This document shows positions 17,651 to 27,794 of a DNA stretch of 64,000 bases, one piece after another. Source of the stretch: Oscillospiraceae bacterium (GTDB taxonomy: Bacteria > Bacillota > Clostridia > Oscillospirales > Oscillospiraceae); assembly GCA_009777775.1 (NCBI GenBank), contig WRLE01000006.1:62001-126000 (forward strand), written 5' to 3'. The stretch's first letter is position 1; every line of letters begins with the position of its first letter. The notes below the pieces were generated by a model. The model did no database searches and was not told the DNA's origin. It saw only the letters and a list, made by a program, of their open reading frames with translations. A program made the position numbers and the translations under genes.

Positions 17651-18400
17651 TTAATAAGATTTTATGCGTCTGAGAGGTACTTTTTCACCTGTTATTCGTC
17701 TGGCAGCATCAAGAAAATCATATGCTGCATTTCTTTTTCCATGAAGAACCAATGGAGTGTTTTCATGCAAGGCTATCATTATCCCTTTATCTTCCCTAAT
17801 AATGCCTAAAAGTGAAACACCGATAGTATCAATGACATCATCTATGGTTGCTTGAAGCATTTTATAGTCTTTTGCTCTCACCCTATTCACCAAAAGCCGC
17901 AGCTCAGGAACTCCCAGTTCCCGGACTATATCAGCAGCTCGCTCTGCATCGCGCATAGTGGGTAATTCCCCATTGGTCACCAAGATAGACAAATCTGCAT
18001 CCATATGAGCCAAGCGAAACCCATGTCCAATGCCTGATGGTGAGTCTAACAGGCAATAATCAAACTCTCTGCGAATTTCAGAAAACATAAGCTCACAAAG
18101 GGAAATATCAATCTCATCATCACTATACACAGCCGGTGCTGACAAAAAAAACAAATTTGGTATAAGAGGGTGTTCATGGCAAGCTTCCATTAATGAAAGC
18201 CTACTCGATAATACATCTTCATAATCCGCCACAGAGTAATCCGTCATGGAAAGCGCAAGGTCAAGGCTCCTAAGCCCAGCATCCAAGTCCACAGCAAGGG
18301 TCTTATACCCTAGTGCTGCAAGACAAGATGATATGGCAGCAACTGAAGTTGTTTTCCCAGTACCACCCTTCCCAGACCCCACAGCAACAATCTTCCCCAT
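17651..18400 (-). CDS. MinD-like P-loop ATPase
   Basis: 249 residues from ATG 18400; a longer start at 18427 is possible. Deviant Walker A GKGGTGKTT with the signature lysine, DLDAGLRSLDLAL (MinD-type switch), DSPSGIGHGF (Walker B region) and VTNGELPTMRDAER. This matches MinD/ParA ATPases that position the division site on the membrane. The C-terminal end (VPLRRIKSY) is only weakly amphipathic, so MinD-type membrane targeting is not certain. No minC or minE is adjacent; the next gene is the MgsA-like protein. Confidence 0.82.
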   Translation of the reverse strand: MGKIVAVGSGKGGTGKTTSVAAISSCLAALGYKTLAVDLDAGLRSLDLALSMTDYSVADYEDVLSSRLSLMEACHEHPLIPNLFFLSAPAVYSDDEIDISLCELMFSEIRREFDYCLLDSPSGIGHGFRLAHMDADLSILVTNGELPTMRDAERAADIVRELGVPELRLLVNRVRAKDYKMLQATIDDVIDTIGVSLLGIIREDKGIMIALHENTPLVLHGKRNAAYDFLDAARRITGEKVPLRRIKSY

Positions 18401-18448
18401 AAAACATATCACTTTCAAAAAAGTCAATAATTAATTTTTAATCAACCC

Positions 18449-20059
18449 TCATCTATCCCAATATTCAGACAGGGCATCGATTTCATCAGCAAACTTGGTT
18501 AAGTCTTTGTTCGTTCCGCCACGATTGCGGGTAATGACTTCTATGAGGCGAGTGCCAGCGAGAAGAAGCCTTTGATATATAGGAGAATCGCGCCTTCCAT
18601 CAACTGGTGTTTGAGTATCGCGCCTAGTGACAAGATCAACACCAGCATATACCATATCGCTCGTCAATAAGTCAAAGATGGCTGTGTGTTTTGGAGCGAG
18701 AGCTCGATGTCCCTTCTCCACAAGGGTAAGGGCAAATGCTTCGCATACCTCGTTTTCGCCATGGACAACAAAAACACATTGGGGTTGCGATTCTATGGAA
18801 TCAATCCATTTTATAAGCCCATTTTTGTCTGCATGGGCACTCATTCCTTTTATGCTATGAACGGAACTCCTTATGACTATTTCGTCTCCAAACAAATTTA
18901 CACTGGATTTTGCTCCTTCAGATATTATCCGACCCAATGTACCTTGGGCTTGATATCCTGAAAAAACAACAGAGCACTCCCGTCGCCAAAGGTTATGTTT
19001 CAGATGATGCCTTATCCGCCCAGCCTCGCACATTCCACTTGAAGAAATAATAACTTTTGGTGTTAAATCATCATTGAGCAATTTTGATTCATCAGCTGTG
19101 CTGGTGATGCGCAAACCATCAAAAATAATCGGGTTTCCTCCAGCCCTAACCAATGCAGCCGAATCTGCATCAAGATAGCCTTCATTCTCCCCAGAATATA
19201 TTTTCGTTGCAGCAGATGCCAATGGGCTATCAAGATACACCAAAAAACCAGGATTGCTTTTCACGAGATCTCGGGCTTTGATTTCACGGATTAAGTATAA
19301 AAGCTCTTGAGTCCTTCCAACAGCAAAGGCGGGACATATGACATTGCCACCCTTTCCAAGGGTATCATCAATAATTTTCGCCAGTTCGCTGATGTTGTCG
19401 TATAATGGGTCGTGTTCCCTATCGCCATATGTCGATTCCATAACGACAAAATCTGCTTCAGTTATGACACTGGGGTCCTTTATAATGGGTCGGTCAGGAG
19501 TTCCAATATCTCCTGAAAACACAATTTTCTTTGTTTGGGTGCCTTCTGTCAGCCACATTTCAATATTAGCCGAACCAAGTAAATGCCCTGCATCAGCGAA
19601 TCGAATACGAACTCCCTCTCCAGCATCTATCATGTAATCATATCTACATGGAACAAGAAGGGGGAATACACCTTCCGCATCGGCAAGGGTGTAGTATGGT
19701 TCATCGCTTCCATCACCCAAGCGGCGAGACTTACGGCTTTTCCAACTTGCTTCAGCTTCGTGGATATGTGCGCTATCCCTTAGCATTATTCCCAGCAATT
19801 CGCAGGTGGGTTGCGTAGCATATATTTTACCTTTAAAGCCATGCTTTACAAGTAATGGAAGTCTCCCCGAATGGTCGATATGGGCATGGGTCATAAAAAC
19901 CGCATCTATTTCACCAGGATGAAATGGGAAGTCCCTTGCAGGACCCGCTCCAGAACCTTGCTGCATACCGCAATCCACTAGATATTTGCTACCACGCACT
20001 TCCACCCCATGACAGCTCCCAGTAACCTCACGAGCCCCACCATAAAACATTAATTTCAT
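18449..20059 (-). CDS. Beta-CASP metallo-beta-lactamase ribonuclease
   Basis: Start at ATG 20059 (AAAGG upstream; a TTG lies one codon earlier), 536 residues. MBL motif 2 THAHIDHSG at ~52-60, DAGHLLGSA, FSGDIG, then the beta-CASP insert (PAFAVGRTQELLY; ISSSGMCEAGRIRHHL) and the closing HSIKGMSAHADKNGL. This is the RNA-processing YSH1/CPSF73-like family: two zinc ions, endo- or exonuclease action on RNA. The ~60-residue C-terminal tail has no motif I recognise. Its neighbours do not hint at a specific substrate. Confidence 0.9.
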   Translation of the reverse strand: MKLMFYGGAREVTGSCHGVEVRGSKYLVDCGMQQGSGAGPARDFPFHPGEIDAVFMTHAHIDHSGRLPLLVKHGFKGKIYATQPTCELLGIMLRDSAHIHEAEASWKSRKSRRLGDGSDEPYYTLADAEGVFPLLVPCRYDYMIDAGEGVRIRFADAGHLLGSANIEMWLTEGTQTKKIVFSGDIGTPDRPIIKDPSVITEADFVVMESTYGDREHDPLYDNISELAKIIDDTLGKGGNVICPAFAVGRTQELLYLIREIKARDLVKSNPGFLVYLDSPLASAATKIYSGENEGYLDADSAALVRAGGNPIIFDGLRITSTADESKLLNDDLTPKVIISSSGMCEAGRIRHHLKHNLWRRECSVVFSGYQAQGTLGRIISEGAKSSVNLFGDEIVIRSSVHSIKGMSAHADKNGLIKWIDSIESQPQCVFVVHGENEVCEAFALTLVEKGHRALAPKHTAIFDLLTSDMVYAGVDLVTRRDTQTPVDGRRDSPIYQRLLLAGTRLIEVITRNRGGTNKDLTKFADEIDALSEYWDR

Positions 20060-20181
20060 CAATCAAACCTTTCCTATTTTCATAAATATATAAAGTAATA
20101 AACCAAATATGCATCTTATGCACCGTGTAAAAGATACCGCACCACACAAATAGTATTGATTATGTATCATTGCATGCTACT

Positions 20182-20238
20182 ATTCATAATTCATCGTTCA
20201 TTGTTCATTGTTCATTATCCATTATTCATTGTTCATTG
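20182..20238 (+). repeat. Short tandem repeat of TTCATTG/TTCATTA units
   Basis: Imperfect 7-11-bp units (ATTCATAATTCATCG, TTCATTGTTCATTG, TTCATTATCC) run up to the dnaE stop and overlap its last codons by a few bases. Low-complexity slippage DNA of a kind frequent in clostridial spacers. The spacer 20060-20181 holds nothing else evident. Confidence 0.7.
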
Positions 20239-23200
20239 AACCACAACATTTTCCTTCCCCAGCATTTCGCATAACTCGCTGACAAAGGCATCATGGATAA
20301 CGCATTTCGTACCCACATTCGTTTTTGTATCTTCAAAATGGATAACCAACTGCTCTTTTCCTGGAAACATTATATGGATTAACTTTAACCTTTCATATTC
20401 CGGACAGGAGCTGTTTTTCAACTTCACATAAAGTTTCTTTTCCTGGGATATATCTATTTGTGAATCATCATCGCTCCCATAACTTCTGTCATTCTCTTCA
20501 ACTCTGGCACTATCATCAATGCCAAATCCAGTATTATTTCCCCCGATAATGGCGGAGTCAGCTGATGCAACGCTGGAGTCCACAAATTCACTTATCTTTC
20601 TAAGTGTATCGACAACTATTTGTGGCTCTTTATCGTCTCGAGCCGATAATCTACCCGTGACAACAAGCAATTGTCCGTTTTCCATTAAATCAGTATAATT
20701 GTCGATAACCCGTTGGAAAGCCAGCAATTCTATACTACCAGTTCCATCATCTAAAGTTATATATGCCATCATAGTATCATTTCTAGTTGACCTTGTCTTA
20801 AGCCCTTCTATGATACCAGCAATTTTAATTTGCTGCTCATCCTTATACTTCACATTACCCTCTTCTCGGGAAAAGTCTGAAAGTATATCTCCAATCCCTG
20901 CTGTGTTAGCGTTTTTCATGGCGACTCTATATTCATCCATGGGATGCCCAGAGAGGTACAAACCTGTGACATCGCGCTCCATACGCATGATTTCGCTTTT
21001 GGAAAACTCAGGAACATCAGGCAACTCCATCCCAGTGACAGCACAGCTATCACCATCCATCGACATTCCAAACAAGTCTATTTGCCCCTCCACATTGCGC
21101 CGCCTATGGTCTGACACACTATCAATCACCGATTGACAAATTGTCATTAGCTGCCTTCTATTTGCTCCAAAACTATCAAAACAACCACATTTAATCAAGC
21201 TTTCCAGAGCTCTACGATTGATGTCGCTGCCATACATACGGCTGACAAACTCTTCAAAGCTTGTAAATTTCCCATTTTTCTCCCTTTCTTCCGTCATATC
21301 AGCGATAAATCCACGCCCAATATTTTTCAAAGCAACCAGTCCGTATCTCAAATTCTTTCCAGATACAGAAAACATTGCCGATGACTCATTAACATCCGGA
21401 GGTAAAAGCTCCATCCCCATTTCACGACACTCAGCAGCATACTCAGCCACTTTGTTCCCATTACCCAGCACCGAAGACAAAAGAGCAGCCATATATTGGG
21501 AAGGATAGTGCCTTTTCAAATATGCCGTTTGATATGCTATGACCGCATAAGCCACAGCATGGGCTTTGTTGAATCCATATCCCGCAAACGGGATTATACT
21601 ATCGTAGATTTTTCCAGCGGCTTCCTCTGGGATACCATTGGCAACCGCTCCTGGGATATTACGCTTTTCATCCCCATGTATAAAAGTCATTCTTTCTTGC
21701 TCAATCTGATCTTGCTGTTTCTTGCTCATGGCACGGCGTATCAAATCGGCTTGACCCAGTGTATATCCAGCTAATTTACGCAATATTTCAATGACATGCT
21801 CTTGATAAACGATACAGCCATATGTTACATTTAATATCGGCTCTAAAACTGGATGCAAATACTTAATTTTCGATGGGTCACGGCTGTTCTCGATGAAAAG
21901 AGGGATTGCTTCCATAGGTCCAGGTCTATATAGAGCAATAACCGCCGCTATATCATCAATATCTTTAGCAGCTATTCCCACACATACGGAGGTCATTCCC
22001 TCCGACTCCATTTGGAACACTCCAACAGTCTTTCCTTGGGCAAGCATATCATATGTCGGAGCATCCTCTTCATCTATATCTTCTATGGAAAATCCTGGCT
22101 CGATTTTTCGAATTTCTTGTACTGCATCGTCTATAACCGTCAAGTTCCTCAAACCCAAGAAGTCCATTTTCAAAAGTCCCAATTCTTCGACTTCATTCAT
22201 GTTATATTGTGTAGAAATTCCATCAGTTTTTTTCGACAAAGCCAAGGGGACATACTCATGGACGGGTTTTTTGGTTATGACGATTCCCGCTGCATGGGTA
22301 CCAGAATCCTTCGGCATATCTTCAAGGGCCATGGCAGTGTCTATGACTCGTTTTATGCGGGAATCATTATCATACATTGTACGCAATCGAACCGATGACT
22401 TCAAGGCATCGGCAATTCTAATGTTAATAATACCAGGTATTTCCGCCGCCAGCTCGTTTTCTTCTTTAATAGTAAGTGCAAGTGCTTTTGACACGCTCCG
22501 CACAGCATTTTTCGCTTTTAGGGAGTTAAATGTGATTATTTGAGCAACATGGTCTTCACCATACTTTTCCTTAACATAATCAATTACTTCGCTTCGGCGA
22601 CGTTCGCAAAAATCAATATCGAAATCCGGCATGGAGATTCGCTCAGGATTTAAAAAACGCTCAAAGTATAGATTGTATTTAATAGGATCGACCGTAGTAA
22701 TATCTAGACAATAAGCAGCGACGGAAGCAGCCCCGCTCCCACGCCCTGGTCCCACTGGGATATTTTGCGATTTGGCATAGCTTACATAGTCAGACACAAT
22801 TAAAAAATAGCCGACAAATCCCATGCGGTCTATCATTTCCAATTCATATTCCAACTGGGAAATTACACGGCTTTTCATCTCATCATCGGCATTGCCATAA
22901 ATGCGCTCGAATCCCTCCATACAGAGCTTGCGCATATATTCAAGGGGGTCGCTTTCACCCTCTGGTAGCTTGAACTCTGGCAAATGATGTTTACCAAAGT
23001 CAAAATCAAAGCCACACATATCAGCGATTTTCCCAGCGTTTTCAATGGCTTCCGGAAACTGTGGAAACAAACTGCGCATTTCATTTTCCGACTTCAAATA
23101 TAGCTCGGAGGAATCAAAACGTATTCTATCCTCATCGTATATCGTTTTACCAGTTTGAATGCACATTAACACATCCTGATACTCGGCGCCATCCTTATCG

Positions 23201-23826
23201 ATATAATGAGCATCATTTGTAGCTACAAGGGGAATGCCCGTTTCATTATGAATGCGAACCAATCCCTCGTTAATTTGTGGCTGCTCACTCAATCCATGGT
23301 TTTGAAGTTCTAGATAAAACCTATCTTCACCGAAGATGTCTTTATATTCATTGGCTTTTTCAATCGCCTCACCAAGTCTTCCTTGCAATATGAGTTTTGG
23401 AATTTCACCGGAATTACACGCTGAAAGGGCAATTAATCCATCGCTGTGCCTTCGTAAAAGCTCAGTATCAACTCGAGGCTTACCATAAAAACCCTCGGTG
23501 AATGAAGTGCTAACAAGGGTACATAGATTCCTATAACCCAACTCGTTTTCGCACAATAATACAAGATGATGGCGTTCGGAATCAATGCCATAATCCATGT
23601 CGAAACGTGTCCTGGCTGCGACATATACTTCACAGCCGATTATGGGTTTTATGCCTGCTGTGACTGCTTCTTTGTAAAAAGCAATCGCTCCATACATTAC
23701 TCCATGGTCGGTGATGGCAACGGCACTTTGACCAAGCTCCTTTACCCTTGCAACCAGGTCACGTATCCTGCACGCACCATCGAGCAGGCTATATTCGCTA
23801 TGGACATGAAGATGGACAAAAGCCAT
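20233..23826 (-). CDS. dnaE: DNA polymerase III alpha subunit
   Basis: 1197 residues, AAAGGGG site before ATG 23826. N-terminal PHP domain (HLHVHSEYSLLDG at 5-17; ITDHG). Catalytic palm motif PDFDIDF near ~397-403 and GPGRGSGAASVAAY. Fingers with YQEHV, and helix-hairpin-helix region near 800. C-terminal OB fold (IKIAGIIEGLKTRSTR; YITLDDGTGSIEL). It is the DnaE1-type replicative polymerase. An acidic, Ser-rich linker (~1095-1135) precedes a last ~65-residue domain (KKLYVKLKNSSCPEYERLK). The cysteine synthase gene ends 24 bp upstream of its start. Confidence 0.96.
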   Translation of the reverse strand: MAFVHLHVHSEYSLLDGACRIRDLVARVKELGQSAVAITDHGVMYGAIAFYKEAVTAGIKPIIGCEVYVAARTRFDMDYGIDSERHHLVLLCENELGYRNLCTLVSTSFTEGFYGKPRVDTELLRRHSDGLIALSACNSGEIPKLILQGRLGEAIEKANEYKDIFGEDRFYLELQNHGLSEQPQINEGLVRIHNETGIPLVATNDAHYIDKDGAEYQDVLMCIQTGKTIYDEDRIRFDSSELYLKSENEMRSLFPQFPEAIENAGKIADMCGFDFDFGKHHLPEFKLPEGESDPLEYMRKLCMEGFERIYGNADDEMKSRVISQLEYELEMIDRMGFVGYFLIVSDYVSYAKSQNIPVGPGRGSGAASVAAYCLDITTVDPIKYNLYFERFLNPERISMPDFDIDFCERRRSEVIDYVKEKYGEDHVAQIITFNSLKAKNAVRSVSKALALTIKEENELAAEIPGIINIRIADALKSSVRLRTMYDNDSRIKRVIDTAMALEDMPKDSGTHAAGIVITKKPVHEYVPLALSKKTDGISTQYNMNEVEELGLLKMDFLGLRNLTVIDDAVQEIRKIEPGFSIEDIDEEDAPTYDMLAQGKTVGVFQMESEGMTSVCVGIAAKDIDDIAAVIALYRPGPMEAIPLFIENSRDPSKIKYLHPVLEPILNVTYGCIVYQEHVIEILRKLAGYTLGQADLIRRAMSKKQQDQIEQERMTFIHGDEKRNIPGAVANGIPEEAAGKIYDSIIPFAGYGFNKAHAVAYAVIAYQTAYLKRHYPSQYMAALLSSVLGNGNKVAEYAAECREMGMELLPPDVNESSAMFSVSGKNLRYGLVALKNIGRGFIADMTEEREKNGKFTSFEEFVSRMYGSDINRRALESLIKCGCFDSFGANRRQLMTICQSVIDSVSDHRRRNVEGQIDLFGMSMDGDSCAVTGMELPDVPEFSKSEIMRMERDVTGLYLSGHPMDEYRVAMKNANTAGIGDILSDFSREEGNVKYKDEQQIKIAGIIEGLKTRSTRNDTMMAYITLDDGTGSIELLAFQRVIDNYTDLMENGQLLVVTGRLSARDDKEPQIVVDTLRKISEFVDSSVASADSAIIGGNNTGFGIDDSARVEENDRSYGSDDDSQIDISQEKKLYVKLKNSSCPEYERLKLIHIMFPGKEQLVIHFEDTKTNVGTKCVIHDAFVSELCEMLGKENVVVQ

Positions 23827-23850
23827 ATCGCACCCCTTTTACAAAAACCA

Positions 23851-24744
23851 TTATTCTTTAAATAGGTTTGTGCTTAAATATTTTTCTCCTCGATCGGGGA
23901 AAATAACAACTATGAGCCCACTATCGAGAGACTGGGCTATCTTCAAAGCAGCAAGCATTGCCGCTCCAGAACTCATACCAACAAATATACCCTCTTCCAA
24001 GACTATCCTTCGGGCAATGGCATAGGCTTCTTCCGTGTCAATCATGATACTGGTGTCAATCTGATTTATGTCATAAAGCTCTGGCACAATGGCTTCTTCC
24101 ATGTTTTTTAGCCCCTGTATGTAATGCCCTTTAACAGGTTGAGCTTCAATGATTTTTATTTCAGGATTCAATTCCTTCAGCTTCATCCCAACACCCATAA
24201 TCGTACCAGAAGTACCAAGGGAAGAGACAAAATGCGTAACCTTCCCATTCGTTTGGTCCCAGATTTCTTGGGCAGTGGTACCATAATGAGCCAGTTTGTT
24301 ATATTCATTGGAAAACTGGTTGGGATTAAAGTATGCATCTGGGTTTTCTTCTATCATTTCCCGCACTCTGATGATTGCACCATCTGTTCCTAGAGTTGGG
24401 TCTGTTAATATGATTTCTCCGCCAAAAGCCTTAATCATGTCTTGCCGCTCAACGCTGACGGCACTGCTCATGACGATTTGAATACGATATCCTTTAATCG
24501 CACCTATCATAGCAAGCCCAATTCCAGTGTTTCCCGAGGTGGGTTCGATGATGATTTTATCCTTTGTAAGTACGCCTTCTTGCTCCGCTTGTTCAATCAT
24601 CTTTAAGGCAATGCGATCCTTAATACTGCCGGTAGGGTTAAAGCCCTCCAGCTTTGCATAAAGTGATACAGCGTCATTCTCGTTCATTTTGTTTATTCTA
24701 ACCAGCGGTGTATTTCCTATAGTTTCGAGTATGTTGTTAAACAT
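23851..24744 (-). CDS. cysK: Cysteine synthase (O-acetylserine sulfhydrylase)
   Basis: 297 residues. PLP lysine Lys42 in NPTGSIKDR, phosphate loop and substrate loop PTSGNTGIGLA, GTSGTIMGVG, and MSSGAAMLAAL near the end. It makes L-cysteine from O-acetylserine and sulfide. AAAGGAAG precedes ATG 24744. The sequence cannot separate CysK from CysM-like substrate preference with certainty. It lies just upstream of dnaE on the same strand; no T-box or other leader is evident in the 76 bp before it. Confidence 0.93.
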   Translation of the reverse strand: MFNNILETIGNTPLVRINKMNENDAVSLYAKLEGFNPTGSIKDRIALKMIEQAEQEGVLTKDKIIIEPTSGNTGIGLAMIGAIKGYRIQIVMSSAVSVERQDMIKAFGGEIILTDPTLGTDGAIIRVREMIEENPDAYFNPNQFSNEYNKLAHYGTTAQEIWDQTNGKVTHFVSSLGTSGTIMGVGMKLKELNPEIKIIEAQPVKGHYIQGLKNMEEAIVPELYDINQIDTSIMIDTEEAYAIARRIVLEEGIFVGMSSGAAMLAALKIAQSLDSGLIVVIFPDRGEKYLSTNLFKE

Positions 24745-24820
24745 TTTTGACTTCCTTTATAATACGCAATAGCGTAGATTGTTTTTATTTCATTATAATT
24801 TAGACAGGGTTGATTGTCAA

Positions 24821-26584
24821 TCAAGAGGCAGACACATACATTTCATCCACAGCGAGCTCTTGTTCCTGAACTAAACACAGTTCTCTGTATAAGCCAGGAA
24901 TTTCCGACAATTCATTATGGTTGCCTTCCTGGGCAATCCTTCCATCTTGGAAAACCAGTATTCGGTCTGCTCTTCGCACAGTGCTGAGCCTATGGGCTAT
25001 GACAATTATTGTTCTAGTTCCAGCGAGTTCCATTATCGCTCTTTGAATATCAGCTTCTGTTTTCACATCCACCGAAGCGGTGGCTTCATCTAGTATCAAA
25101 ACAGGAGCATCGCAAAGGACAGCTCTAGCTATGGCTATACGTTGTTTTTGTCCGCCGGATAGCCTAGCTCCCCGCTCACCCACAATCGTATCGTAACCGT
25201 TGGGCATTGCTAATATATCATCATGAATCCGTGCAATTTTAGCAGCTCTCACCACATCATCAAAGCTCGCATCGGGGCAAGCAAATGCAACATTTTCTCC
25301 AATTGTGCCATTAAAAAGGAAAGTGTCCTGCATTACCATTGCAACATTTTGGTGCAAACTATGAATGTCAATGTCGCATAAATCATGGTCATCTAGATAT
25401 ATTGTTCCCTCTGTGGGGTCGTAAAATCTAGCAGTGAGCTGAGCCAGTGTGCTTTTTCCCACACCAGTTGCACCCACCACCGCAATCATTTCCCCTGGTG
25501 CCGCTTGGAAGCTGACCTCCTCCAGCACCGGAACTCCCTCAATGTAACTAAAGGAAACATTATCAAAACGCAAGGCTCCCTTGGCATCAACTAGAGGCTT
25601 TGCTCCTGGTCTGTTTCGGATAATCTCAGGAGCATCCAGTACAGCCAAGACCCGCTCCACTCCGGCAAGGGATTGCTGCACCTGCTCCAGCAGATTAGTC
25701 AAGCCAGTTATAGGAGCGTAAAACAAGCTCAGATACAACATAAATGCCACGACATCTTGAACTTGGATTTGGTTTAGATATGCCAAGTATCCTCCAAAGC
25801 CAACCACGATTATTGTTCCAGTGGCTGTCATAAATTCTACACTGGGATGAAAAACTGCAGAAAAATTTAGTCCCCGCAGCATATAATAAGTGAAGCTGCC
25901 TGCCTTTTCATTTATGTCGTCCGTTGCTTTCGACTGCCTCCCAAAGGCTTGAATCTCCTGCATACCGGAATAATTGTCAACCAATTGAGAAGAAAGAACG
26001 CCCAAAGCCTCTTGAGTTTCGCTGAAACAGGGGCGGATTTTTTTTGCGAAAAACCAGCCGCTTATCAGTATAAATGGTATTGGAATACAAGTGAGCAAAG
26101 CTAGCTTCATGTTAATGGACATCAATACAATGGTGACTCCCATTACTGTTATCGTGTTAGTGATGGATTCTGGTATCAAATGAGCATAAAGCTGCTCAAA
26201 CATACCTGTATCGCTAATCGTTCTACTGACCAAGTCACCTGTTTTACTGTTGCGGTAATAATTCATGGACTGAGCCTGAAGCTTGTTGTATACCTTGAGC
26301 CGAATCTCTTGCACTAGCTTCCAAGCCGCTCTATGTGACATATAGTTGCTTAAATAACGAAGTAATATTCGCGAAAAATACACAATGGTCAGTGAAAGCG
26401 TCAGCTTGAAAATCAATTGCAAACCAGCTTCATCGAGCCCAAGGGCAACAGCACCCACCATTTGAGACATTAGTCTTGGAGCAGCGAGATTCGCCAAAGT
26501 AAGAAGCAAGGTGCTTACAATGGCTAAAAGCAACAGACCAGCATATTTCTTTGCCTCCACCGCTACCCTTAAAAGTATCTTCAT
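24821..26584 (-). CDS. ABC exporter half-transporter (TMD-NBD)
   Basis: 587 residues. Six-helix transmembrane domain in ~1-310, then a nucleotide-binding domain: Walker A GATGVGKSTLA at ~370, Q-loop QDTFLF, signature LSGGQKQR, Walker B VLILDEATASVD and switch His in IAHRLSTV. It works as a homo- or heterodimer at the plasma membrane in the MsbA/LmrA-type lipid or drug exporter family. No partner half-transporter is adjacent, so a homodimer is likely. Substrate unknown. AAAGGAAC precedes the start. Confidence 0.92.
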   Translation of the reverse strand: MKILLRVAVEAKKYAGLLLLAIVSTLLLTLANLAAPRLMSQMVGAVALGLDEAGLQLIFKLTLSLTIVYFSRILLRYLSNYMSHRAAWKLVQEIRLKVYNKLQAQSMNYYRNSKTGDLVSRTISDTGMFEQLYAHLIPESITNTITVMGVTIVLMSINMKLALLTCIPIPFILISGWFFAKKIRPCFSETQEALGVLSSQLVDNYSGMQEIQAFGRQSKATDDINEKAGSFTYYMLRGLNFSAVFHPSVEFMTATGTIIVVGFGGYLAYLNQIQVQDVVAFMLYLSLFYAPITGLTNLLEQVQQSLAGVERVLAVLDAPEIIRNRPGAKPLVDAKGALRFDNVSFSYIEGVPVLEEVSFQAAPGEMIAVVGATGVGKSTLAQLTARFYDPTEGTIYLDDHDLCDIDIHSLHQNVAMVMQDTFLFNGTIGENVAFACPDASFDDVVRAAKIARIHDDILAMPNGYDTIVGERGARLSGGQKQRIAIARAVLCDAPVLILDEATASVDVKTEADIQRAIMELAGTRTIIVIAHRLSTVRRADRILVFQDGRIAQEGNHNELSEIPGLYRELCLVQEQELAVDEMYVSAS

Positions 26585-26760
26585 TTATAGTTCCTTTCTT
26601 GGAAGGCTTTTCGTTTTATCTGTAAAACACTCGAAAATCCTTCTATTTATCTTCATAGATTTTGTGGAGAAACCAAATATGTATCCTTTTACACTTAAAC
26701 ATATTATCATGTTATTTTCAACCAATAATATGAGAAAACGAGGTAAAGTTTTATGATATA

Positions 26761-26909
26761 GTTACTGGTCACCCCATCCATCGCAAGAACTTACAATGTC
26801 ATCCTGGGCGTAGCGAAGGATCTTATTATACCGAAATAACTGACTAAGAAGATTGCCACGTTGCTTCGCGCCTCGCAATGACACTGGATTGTTTCCCGTG
26901 ACCAGTAAC
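26761..26909 (-). mobile_element. MITE copy C (149 bp, intact terminal repeats)
   Basis: Perfect 12-bp ends GTTACTGGTCAC (26761-26772) and GTGACCAGTAAC (26898-26909). Reverse-complemented, it aligns over its whole length with copy A at 11717-11864. It lies in the spacer between the ABC exporter and pyrE and does not disrupt a gene. The rest of the spacer (26585-26760) is AT-rich with no gene seen. Confidence 0.85.
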
Positions 26910-26913
26910 ATGA

Positions 26914-26949
26914 TATAACCCCTCAGATTATCAGGTCTGAGGGGTTATA
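26914..26949 (-). terminator. Hairpin downstream of pyrE
   Basis: TATAACCCCTCAGA (26914-26927) and its exact complement (26936-26949) form a 14-bp stem. It lies just after the pyrE stop and next to the MITE end. There is no long T-run, so efficiency is uncertain. Confidence 0.65.
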
Positions 26950-26978
26950 GATAATCTAGTTTTTATGCAATACTATGT

Positions 26979-27740
26979 CTAGCTTGCTCCATATTCATCT
27001 AAGTATTTTCGCATATTGGCTGCATGAGTCATTGCATCGGGTACAGGGGTACAGTTTTCGGGGGTGTTTTCCAAATAATCAATAATATCGGCAGCAGTTG
27101 CAATGGAATGGACATCGATTCCAAACTCTTGCTTTAATTGCATCACAGCAGAAACATCGCCAGTCCCTCGCTCCATTCTATCAACGGAAATGTAGAGGGA
27201 CACGATTTTTGCATCTATGTTTAATTCTTCGAGAAGGGAAATCATCGCTCGCACAGATGTACCAGCGGTTGTGACATCCTCAATAATGGCTATGCGGTCG
27301 CCCGTTTGTGGATAGTAACCCATAATCCATTCGCCTTCGCCGTGGTCTTTGCGTTCCTTTCGGTCAAAGGAAACATACATATCTAAACCAGATTGTGCGA
27401 GTTTCGCAGCTGTCAGGGTTGCTAGAGGAATACCTTTATAAGCAGGTCCGAACAACACGCTAAATTTCGACTTAATTGATTCATTGATTGTCGCTACCTC
27501 GTCATCGCTAATCACCTCATCAACCGCTCCTGCTTTTTCTTCGGGTCGAAACGAATTATGTATAAGCTTCGCATAATAATCCCCAAGTTTCGACAACTGA
27601 AGCCCTGTCTTATATTCACCGGTATTAATAAAATAAGGTGAAATGCGACCACTTTTCAACGAAAATTCACCAAAAAGCAAGGCTCCACTTTCAACCATAA
27701 AATCCAAAAATTCACAATACAACACTCGTCTCGCACTCAT
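26979..27740 (-). CDS. pyrE: Orotate phosphoribosyltransferase
   Basis: GGAGGAAATTAT before the ATG at 27740 favours this start over an in-frame one at 27785; 253 residues. PRPP-binding motif AIIEDVTTAGTS at ~149-160, FGPAYKGIPLA and the catalytic-loop basics DRKERKDHGEG. It converts orotate plus PRPP to OMP in pyrimidine synthesis. An insert of ~25 residues (~75-100, rich in Asp/Glu) lies before the FGPAYKG strand and is longer than in typical OPRTs. No other pyr gene is adjacent. Confidence 0.92.
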   Translation of the reverse strand: MSARRVLYCEFLDFMVESGALLFGEFSLKSGRISPYFINTGEYKTGLQLSKLGDYYAKLIHNSFRPEEKAGAVDEVISDDEVATINESIKSKFSVLFGPAYKGIPLATLTAAKLAQSGLDMYVSFDRKERKDHGEGEWIMGYYPQTGDRIAIIEDVTTAGTSVRAMISLLEELNIDAKIVSLYISVDRMERGTGDVSAVMQLKQEFGIDVHSIATAADIIDYLENTPENCTPVPDAMTHAANMRKYLDEYGAS

Positions 27741-27794
27741 ATAATTTCCTCCAATAAAAGATATGAATAATATACCTTTATGCATTAATACTTG

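Noticed and set aside
20182-20238. TTCATTG repeats as a CRISPR-like array
   Set aside because: Units are 7-11 bp with no unique spacers and no cas genes nearby; this is simple sequence repetition.
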